NCBI GenBank assembly: GCA_022559845.1
Contig: CM040117.1
Coordinates: 15,090,856-15,154,855 of the forward strand
Direction of reading: 5' to 3'
From: Amorphophallus konjac
Lineage: Eukaryota; Streptophyta; Magnoliopsida; Alismatales; Araceae
Length of the DNA: 64,000 nt
Positions 56,860 through 64,000 of the stretch are shown here, one piece after another. Positions within the stretch are counted from its first letter, which is position 1. Each line of letters opens with the position of its first letter. Below the pieces are notes generated by a model, which was not told where the DNA came from, searched no databases, and saw only the letters and a list, made by a program, of their open reading frames with translations. The translations under genes and the position numbers were made by a program.

Positions 56860-59310
56860 TGTGACAACCCAAGATCCGGATATTGGGAGGAACCCGATAC
56901 CATTCGAATCCTGGCCCGCCGCCCACGAGCCGGGAGGGCTCGGAAGGGCTAAAAAGGAGTGTGGAGGTACAAAGAAATAGGAAATAAAGCAGGATAATTC
57001 AATAATTAACAGAAATAAGTAAACAACTACTATCACTGAGTCCAGTCCAATAGAAAGTACAATCTAAAGCAGTAAAACGTACCACATGCCAAGTGAACAC
57101 TCGGCCCAGCGAACTGGCAACTAAGAACCTCCGCACAGCACCCTCAAACCTCGAGGAAGAACCGCCGCACCTGAAAAGCAGGGGTGAGCCTCCTGTCACT
57201 GGCTCAGTAGGGATCCTGTGGAACCCCAACTGAGAACAACGGCGGCACGGAAAGCAGTAACTACAAGAACGATAGTAGCAGCAGGAACAGCAAACACGAT
57301 GGCCGGTCAAAACTCGGCACTACAGCTACTCCTACTGTACCGGTCAAGCAGAAAGAGGAATCCCGATCTCGCCATCGGGAACCGGACCACACTAACACCA
57401 CTTACCGAGGAAACACTCACGGCAGCTCCGCCGTGAAGACCTGTCCTCCCAGACAAGGCCGACCTGGACTATGCTGTCCAAGGTAGGGTCACGACCACAC
57501 TGTCATGAACACAACTCTAACAAGACGCAACCTCGGGAAGCCACTGGCACCCTGGCCACTACCTCGGAAACACCGGACGGTCCAGAAAATCAGGTCTCGT
57601 AGACGGGAAACGGAACCCGGAAACAGGAGAGTCACGTCTCATGTGACAGGAGTACCTACCCACCAGAAGCAAGGTCGGATGCGTCCACTGACGACTTAGT
57701 CCACGCCTCATATGTCTCCCTCCGGCCTAGCGGGAACTGAGACACCGTACTAGTAATCACAAAACAAGTGACTAGCTGCGGTCGTGCTCGTTAGCGCGGG
57801 TCCAACCACCCCTAACCACGTGTGCACACACAGACCGTGCGTCTCTGGTCTGGCCCTCTGACCAATTTTCCCCTCAGCCAGACTCTGGCTGGTAGACGTG
57901 GGGCCCGATGAAAACCAGTCTAAAAACGTCTCTCTCTGGGGTAGCCTCGCCACCACTCCCTAGTGGGACCACTCTCGTGTCGGAAGGCTACGACTAGTGG
58001 GGAGTCACTGGTGTGACCACTCTCCAAGGAGAAACTCCGAGAAACATGCACGCACCCTGCGCGAAAGTCGAGAAGGACCAAGTGGCAATGAACCACCGAA
58101 CTCTGGACAGTCCTCTAGACTCACTAAATCCAACGGTCCTTGAGTCACGAGACTCGGGGTCAAGACCGTCGTATGGAATGGCATAATGCCGTTAATCTAG
58201 CCTAATCCCTAGGTCTAAATCAACGGTGGCACAAATACCGAGGTAGCTCACGAGTCGTTGAGACCATCCCCTCAAAAAGGGAACTCAAGAGACCTCCAGC
58301 CCGAGGCTGGGTGACTGGACTCACAGTCCAAGGCCACACACACAGCTCACACGGAAAGTACAGAAACACGATTCCCAAGGTAGCTCACAGATCGCCACGT
58401 CGATTCCCCATCCCAAGGAAAAGCGAGAAACCTCCAGCCCCAGGCTGGATGACTGGACTCGCAGTCCAAGGCCAAACACATGGCCCACTCGGGAATCATC
58501 TTCTAGGTAAACCCACGACATGCGGCGGAGACCCCACCGCATTCAAACCGATACACGAAGCTCGGAACACACACGCCTATGGGCATGCTAATCGAGGTGA
58601 ACAAAACCTCCGAACACCCAAAGACACGGTCACGAAACTCCACGGGGTGTCCGAGACACACACAGCCAAGGGAGGAACGATCATCCATAGACTACCCGCC
58701 CTGGGCTACCCGACTGGTCGCCCTCAAGAACGCGCTACCCTCTTATTGCGCGTTCAGAACAGAACGCGCTATACTCCTGTAGTGCGACAAGAATGGACAT
58801 GCTATACTCCTATAGCGCGATAAGAACGGAACGCGCTACCCACCTGTAGCGCGACAAACCAGAACGCGCTACCCTCCTATAGCGCAATAAAACAGAACAC
58901 GCTACTTACCTATAGCGCGATACAAACTGCCTTACTGTTCATCTTCACCGATGAACGCACTCTATCGGGGCGGCGTGATCTCCAAGAACGCGCCCACCTG
59001 GGCGAGCGCGTTCTCAGTCCGCGCCCAAAAATGGTGAAAATCGTGAAGAAACCCATTCCCCACCCCGTTCACCCCCAAGTGAAGGGGAAACAAAGGGAAA
59101 ATCATTCCCCAACCTCTCTAGCACCGAGAGGACCCATTCTAAGCCCAAAAAAATGATCAAAACTCTAGATCCAGCTGATTCCCCAAAATCATGCATTTTC
59201 CCCGAAATGCAAAAATAACCCCACTCGGCTCGCCTCGGGCTACCAAACTCGCGGAAAGCGAAGTGCACAAGCTGAGGGTCCATCTCCCTACCTCCACCGG
59301 AGATTCGACG
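56860..59310 (-). mobile_element. 5' LTR of the LARD-like element, truncated
   Basis: From its CA end (56860, minus strand) to 59310, where similarity with 53115 stops at GATTCGACG. The part 56860-57110 is missing from the left copy. Hairpin array at 58726-58920. Confidence 0.8.
58726..58920. repeat. CGCGCTA...TAGCGCG hairpin array, right LTR
   Basis: Six units in the same order as 52534-52725. Several stems carry single changes, e.g. TATTGCGCG for TATAGCGCG and GTAGTGCG for GTAGCGCG; most changes are C-to-T or G-to-A. Confidence 0.88.
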
Positions 59311-59640
59311 CCCCCACTCATTCTCTCTCTCCAGCCTTCCCACCTAAACCCCCCCTTTAGGTGGGCTAATGCATGTGGGACCCATCCCACATTCTCTCTC
59401 TAGGCCGTCCCCCTAAACCCTCCCCCTTTAGGCAGGCCAAACACCACATCCAACCCATTCTCTCTCTAGCCTTCCCACTCAAAGCTCCCGCCTTTAGGTG
59501 GGCCAGAACCCACTAGCCCTCACACACAAAACCCTCTCTCTCCTCCATTGTCCCACTTAAACCTATCCTTTAGGCGGGCCAACTCCTCAAACCCCCTGAC
59601 CTTTACATGGGCTCACCCCTTTATGTGGGAGCGTCACCAC
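59311..59640. repeat. CCCACCTAAA...TTTAGGTGGG hairpin cluster
   Basis: About six imperfect units: CCCACCTAAACC...CCTTTAGGTGGGC (59338-59366), CCCCCTAAAC...CCTTTAGGCAGGCC, CCACTCAAAG...CCTTTAGGTGGGCC, CCCACTTAAACC...CCTTTAGGCGGGCC, and two with TTTACATGGG/TTTATGTGGG. TTCTCTCTCTAG is a recurring spacer. Confidence 0.8.
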
Positions 59641-60658
59641 CCAGCCATCCCTTGCCTATAAATCCCCCTGGAAGGCCAAGAGTCAAAGAGATAGAGGAGG
59701 AATCAACAAGAGAATCATCAAGAGCCGCTTGGAGCACTTGGAGCTTAACCCGGTCACTGGCCCATGTTCGGATTAGTATACGCCGAGGGTATGTTACATC
59801 AACACCCCTCATATGACGTTTAGCCAAAACACACGGTCAACCTCCTCTGCATATGGAGTGCTATGGTAACAATGAGAACACCCGTCTATTGGGTTCGCTT
59901 ACGTATGGCGCGCCATGGTAACGGCATCGACATCTACATATCGGGACCTCTAGTATTTTGGGGCTCGTCTCCGACCACTCGCATCGAGCCGGTGGCCGAC
60001 TGTCTCGCTAGCCGCCCTGAGTTAGTCGGACCTTTGCCCGAAAATATCACCTCCGCAGCCTGGTCCTAACTCCCTAACGCGCTGACACCAGGCACGCATA
60101 CCCTTCCCAATCAATGTCAACATGCCGGTAGTCAGCCCAGTCTGCACCGCTCTATAGTGTCTCTAGTCCCTTTGAGGACCCCCGGTAAAATAGTGGAGAA
60201 CCCGCGTTATCAAGCAATGACCCAGGGACCGATCTTCAAGACGTAATTGTCACGTGGCTTGCTTCCATGTATTAAGGCATTTTAGTGCCTCTATGTAATG
60301 TCGGTTACGGCTCACTATAGTGAATTGTACTCAAAAAACCCGATCCTTCATTTTCCTTAACACACTTTGGCATTTCCGCCCTCCAGCTCCTAGTGATATT
60401 TGTCTCTCGGACCAGCACCTACCCGCTCCTTGTCGAGCCAGCGTCCGTAGCCCCATTCTGACATTTTTTTCCAGTTCCATTGCCTTTTACCCTATTCACT
60501 GAATCCGGTAATCGAATTCTAGCTGTAGTGCAAACTTTATCCCTCTTCTACATTACGGCTTCTAGGGTCCCAGTCCTCCTTCAGTAGAAAAAATAAAGGT
60601 GTTCGGATTCAATCCGATGTAATACAAACACTGACTACTTGTGGTCGATGGGGGAAGA
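59641..60658 (+). other. LTR-like remnant of unknown gypsy family
   Basis: CCTATAAATCCCC at about 59656 looks like a TATA box just downstream of the hairpin cluster, as in the other LTRs here. AACACACTTTGGCATTTCCGCC near 60358 could be an LTR end plus a decayed primer site. No coding frame recognised. Confidence 0.35.
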
Positions 60659-61057
60659 TGATAAGTGTGTATTTTTACATATTAATTCATGATTATACAC
60701 ATTTTTATGAGCTTTAATAACAATAAATATGCATGTATCACACTTACTTTTAATTTAGAGTCAAATATTTAATTTTATAGAATTAAATAATTTTCATAAA
60801 GATATTTGCTTATTTATGCAAGCATTCAAAACAAAAAAAGAAAATAAAGAAAATAAAAAAAGAGATATATATATGGAAATGGGCCAAAAGGCCAAGGACT
60901 TGTTCAAAAAGAGAAAAAAAAAGAAAAAAAATAAATTTATTTGATATTTTTTTAGATTTTTTCTAAGCTACATACATAATATATATGATATATAAATCAA
61001 TATGTATATTATATATATAATATATATATATATATAATAAAATGTGTGTGTGTGCGT

Positions 61058-61375
61058 TTTTGTGCAGGTCGGCAGCAGGGTGCGCGCCCCCCTTCACCCC
61101 GCCTTCGCGGCTGGGCACGGGCGACGAGGGAGGGGGCCGCGGGTCAACGCGCCCACGCGCCTCACGCGGGCGCCACGCGGCAGGCGGCACGCGTCGGGGA
61201 GGCGGCCGGCACACCGCGCCCGCGCGCGGAACGCGGCGGGAGGAGAAGGCGGCCGGCGCACGCGGCCGGGCGACGCGGCGCACACGCGCGCAAAAGAGGG
61301 AGAGAGAGGCGACGCGGCGCACGGGCGCACGCGGCCGGCCAGGAGAGAGAAAGAGAGAGAAAGAGAGAGGAAGGA
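61058..61375. other. CpG-dense block within AT-rich LTR
   Basis: An abrupt shift to very GC-rich sequence full of CGCG, GGCCGG and GCGCAC, with no stop codon in three plus-strand frames over much of it. Bounded on the left by (TA)n, (TG)n and TTTTTGTGCAG, and on the right by a GAGAGAGAAA purine run. Reads as low-complexity Arg/Gly/Ala in any frame, so not a credible gene. Confidence 0.7.
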
Positions 61376-61540
61376 AGAGGAAAAAGGTTAGAAAAAAATT
61401 AGAAAAAATCAGAAAAAAATGGAAAAGTGTGCAACACATGTTGGCACACCTTCCTAAGTCAACAATTGCTACATTAGACTTCTGTTTGTCAACAAATGAG
61501 GCAAGAGATGTTCACATGCAATGGGGTTGTCTTAACACCC

Positions 61541-61547
61541 TATAAAA
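61541..61547 (+). promoter_or_regulatory. TATA box of the Athila/Tat-like LTR
   Basis: CCCTATAAAAGGGG, about 165 bp downstream of the CpG-dense block, followed by a typical start region. Confidence 0.7.
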
Positions 61548-62756
61548 GGGGGGCTTCCAATGTAATGAAAGAGGAGTAGCTAGCTAGGAGTTGCTAAGAA
61601 TTGGAATGGGGTTACTTTGTGTTCTTGAAATTCATTCTTGTTAGCCTTAGTTGAGTTTCATAGGAGAGTTAGAGAGTTATGTTTTGAGAGCTTTTGATGC
61701 AAACTTTGTAAGTTGATGTTGTTTTAATGAATGATTTGTTTAAACATTTAGTCCTTTCTTAGTCTCATTACTTGTTGTTCTGATCTCAATTTCATTTTCT
61801 TATCTTCACAAAAGTTGTTCATCTTTAAGTGTTCTTCAAGTTGTCTTTCTATCAATTCTCTTAATTCTTTCTAGTTTGAAAGGTATTTCATGTTTTCCTA
61901 AGTGCTGTTCTACGTGATTACTGTTCATCCGAGGTGATACCTTCTAGTATTCTTCTATTTTGAAGCATTTCCAATCCTCTTTTTACTCTGAGTTCTTCCT
62001 AAAAGTTATTCTTATCTTGTAGATCTAAAATTTCTTTTTCTACCACTTCTTCTAATTCTTATTAGTTTGAGAGTTATAATTAATTTTTCACTGTTCTATT
62101 TTCTGCCATTTTACTGTTCATCTGCACCAATAGATCTTGATTTTCATGTTTTTCACTGTCTTCCTCTCGTTTTCTATCTCTGTGGTCTTCATCAAACTTC
62201 TTCATCTTTTCATTATCTACAACTTTTATTTATTCCACTTCTTCTATTTCCCTCTAGGTTTTAAGTTATTCTATTCCTTCCAAATCCCTATTTTTAATAT
62301 AATTCTGTTGTATTTTCAACTTATTTTTGTTCCTATTTCTATCTATTTCCATTTCTTCACGGTTTCTTCACACACCCAAAGCGGTTAGTCATCTTCCGAT
62401 CATCTCACGGCGTCGACTTCCAAGGCGGAGTGATCTTCGTCAAAGGCTCGGCGAGGAAACGACGGCGTTCTTCATCCATTGGCTAAATATTTCCTTCACT
62501 TTTCTCTTCTTATGCAAAGTCGCAATTTAAGCTTCTTTAGTGATAATCGCACTCAAAAGATAACAATTGGTTTGCAAACATAAGGATATTTTACAACTTG
62601 ATCTATAAAGCTTATATTTCTTCCCCGTGGGATCGACTTGTATTTACCATTTTACTCGTATTTTCAAAATCATTTAAGTGAGTGAGTGCGGTTGTATAAA
62701 TTTTGAAATTTATGTGGCACGGTATTTTTATACGACGGGTGTCGAGTGCATCAAAT

Positions 62757-62778
62757 TTTTGACGCCGTTGCCGGGGAG
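62757..62778 (+). promoter_or_regulatory. Primer binding site (Asp-tRNA type)
   Basis: TTTTGACGCCGTTGCCGGGGA starts three bases after the LTR end. One base from the usual TGGCGCCGTTGCCGGGGA of Athila-like elements. Confidence 0.85.
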
Positions 62779-63797
62779 GAATTTTTGAATGTTGGGATAT
62801 TCTTGTGTTTGATGTGTATACTTGTATAATAATTTTTCTATTTTTATTTTGTAGGAAAAAGAAAACAAATCAGAAAATCAAAGAAAGAGGAAAATCATAC
62901 CTGAAATTCTAAGAAAATGAAGCGTCGCTGAAAGCCTGATACTGTAGCTGTCAAGCATCGATAAAGGGCAGAAACGTAGGAACATGTTCTGTTTTTCCAA
63001 TTTCTGAAAAATCTAGAAAAAAATCTGAAAAAATTCTTCAAAACTCTATAAAAAAAATTTAAAACAAAAGAAATTTTTGTGTTGGCTAGATAGGTTCATT
63101 AATTAGAAACAAAAAAAATACTTACACCAAAAATTAAAAAAATCTCATTCCAAGATTAGAAACCACACTCAACATGTTCTAGGTCATGCATCATTTAGCA
63201 TAGAATTTTTCTTTGTTTAATTCCTGTCATTGCATTTTGAAGATTGCGAGGGGCAAGGTACGTTCTACTTATCCTATTATGGCATACATATTGCATAAGA
63301 ACCCCTTGTTTGAAATTGTGGTGTGTATTTCATTTCAAAATATTCTAAGGGCCATACCCCTAAATAAAATAAGGTGAGGATTTCATCACCCTTCCTTAGC
63401 CCACAAACCACATTTCCCTTACATCTTTGCATGACCTACGCCATAAATAAAAGTCAGTAGACATTGGCCCTAGGATCACATTGTGATTTTAGTACGATTT
63501 GAGTTTACCATCTTGTGAAAACCGGTGCCTAAGGCAAGACGGTCGGACGGTAAACGCCTTAAGCGGGCTAGTGGTTTGACATAATTAGGTCCCTACGAAA
63601 GTAGGGGAAGCCTCCCACTATCCCACCCCTTACCTGGCCCGTGGAAATATTGATGGTGAACTTAAGTTACACTTTAGTTACTTTGTGAAACCCTATTTGT
63701 ATGTCTGAGTCGCATCTAGATCATTAGATAATTTGTGTTAACTTGTTTGTATTTGCATATAAAAAAAATTTAAAAATAAAATAACAAATCCACGCCT
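62779..63797 (+). other. Leader of the Athila/Tat-like element
   Basis: A-rich untranslated region with GAAAAA and AAAATCT runs and several short upstream ATGs. No frame of length. Confidence 0.6.
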
Positions 63798-64000
63798 ATG
63801 CAGGAGCACTTTATTCCTTATACTTACAAACCCTCAACCTGTATTCAACTCCCTGACATTCTCGTTGATCAATATGAGATTCGCCCTAGTCTCATCCAGA
63901 TGCTCCCATCTTTTTATGGGAATCTCAATGAAAATCCTTATATGCATCTAGATGATTTTCTAGAAGTTTGCTCCCTGATCAAAATTCAGAATTTTAATGA
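63798..64000 (+). CDS. gag N-terminus, Athila/Tat-like element (cut by window end)
   Basis: The frame starts at ATG 63798 (MQEHFIPYTYKPS) and stays open to the window edge, 67 codons. It contains YEIRPSLIQMLPSFYGN followed by NPYMHLDDFLEVC, the conserved entry to the gag domain in Athila/Tat-type gypsy elements (normally ...LIQMLP.F.G...EDPY.HL.EFLE.C). No stop or shift is seen in this part. The first leading ATG with this homology was chosen as start. The rest lies beyond 64000. Confidence 0.8.
   Translation, partial: MQEHFIPYTYKPSTCIQLPDILVDQYEIRPSLIQMLPSFYGNLNENPYMHLDDFLEVCSLIKIQNFN

Larger units (their letters stand above)
50898..59310 (-). mobile_element. Non-autonomous long-LTR element (LARD-like, minus strand)
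   Basis: Two directly repeated LTRs, 50898-53745 and 56860-59310, flank 3.1 kb. On the minus strand the right one is followed by a primer site and the left one is preceded by a polypurine tract, so orientation is firm. The left LTR lacks its last ~240 bp and the right lacks its first ~630 bp. The AAATTCCTTTAAGGGGGGAGG tract resembles that of Tekay/Del chromoviruses. The interior has no gag-pol I can recognise. Confidence 0.75.
60659..62753 (+). mobile_element. 5' LTR of an Athila/Tat-like gypsy element
   Basis: Starts TGATAAGTGTG and ends GTGCATCA (TGAT...ATCA inverted ends), 2,095 bp, directly before a primer site. The U3 is AT-rich with a (TA)n stretch near 60965-61037, then a CpG-dense block, then TATAAAAGGGGGG at 61541. 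The R-U5 part is T/C-rich. The partner LTR lies beyond the window. Confidence 0.8.

Noticed and set aside
61042..61545. Three overlapping plus-strand frames of 115-167 codons in the CpG-dense block
   Set aside because: All frames are open because of composition; the products are low-complexity Arg/Gly/Ala and end in GA-repeat coding.

Overview
The window is plant nuclear DNA (an angiosperm with a repeat-rich genome) made almost wholly of LTR retrotransposons nested in one another. The evidence is plant-type Ty1/copia (Sirevirus-like) and Ty3/gypsy (Tat, chromovirus and Athila-like) proteins, initiator-methionine and Asp-type primer binding sites, plant-style GT-AG introns, and very long LTRs. 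I found no convincing host gene, tRNA, rRNA or CRISPR. Nearly every coding region carries nonsense codons or frameshifts.

The nest, from outside in: (1) A Reina-like chromovirus, whose pol resumes at 42237 in the RT YFDD motif and ends with a chromodomain at 48580; a 3.9-kb solo-LTR-like unit (43117-47047) splits it between RNase H and integrase. (2) Into its RT went a minus-strand Sirevirus-like copia, 'M' (1-4680 and 40154-42236), which kept part of gag but has no pol. (3) Into M went a plus-strand Sirevirus, 'P' (4681-40153), whose LTRs are 4681-6554 (lacking its first ~250 bp) and 38019-40153. P holds a full but broken gag-pol, plus an unexplained second, different LTR (12397-14951) and a relic of another copia (14952-16218). 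(4) Into that relic went a 21.8-kb Tat-clade Ty3/gypsy element (16219-37977) with a perfect ATAAT target duplication; it is the youngest layer.

The Tat element runs: 5' LTR, leader, gag, protease with a G-patch, RT, RNase H, a second RNase H, integrase, an AT-rich 25-bp tandem array, then 8.5 kb of cargo before the 3' LTR. The cargo holds two multi-exon genes on the antisense strand. Gene 1 (30172 to 28703) has two exons; gene 2 (34950 to 31960) has seven exons, all separated by phase-0 GT-AG introns. Both resemble plant mobile domain (PMD)/aminotransferase-like proteins. Between them lie clusters of AACGGTCT/AGACCGTT inverted motifs and an AAGTCTRTACA array that also occurs in the copia LTRs.

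To the right, a minus-strand non-autonomous element (50898-59310) has two 2.5-2.9 kb LTRs with hairpin arrays and no recognisable gag-pol. A short stretch of another LTR-like sequence follows (59311-60658). The window closes with the 5' LTR, primer site, leader and gag start of an Athila/Tat-like gypsy element (60659-64000).

Two themes recur across otherwise unrelated families: each LTR family has its own cluster of short CpG-containing palindromes, and the same AAGTCTRTAC motif array appears in both copia and gypsy elements. These and the antisense intron-bearing genes are the main points of interest.
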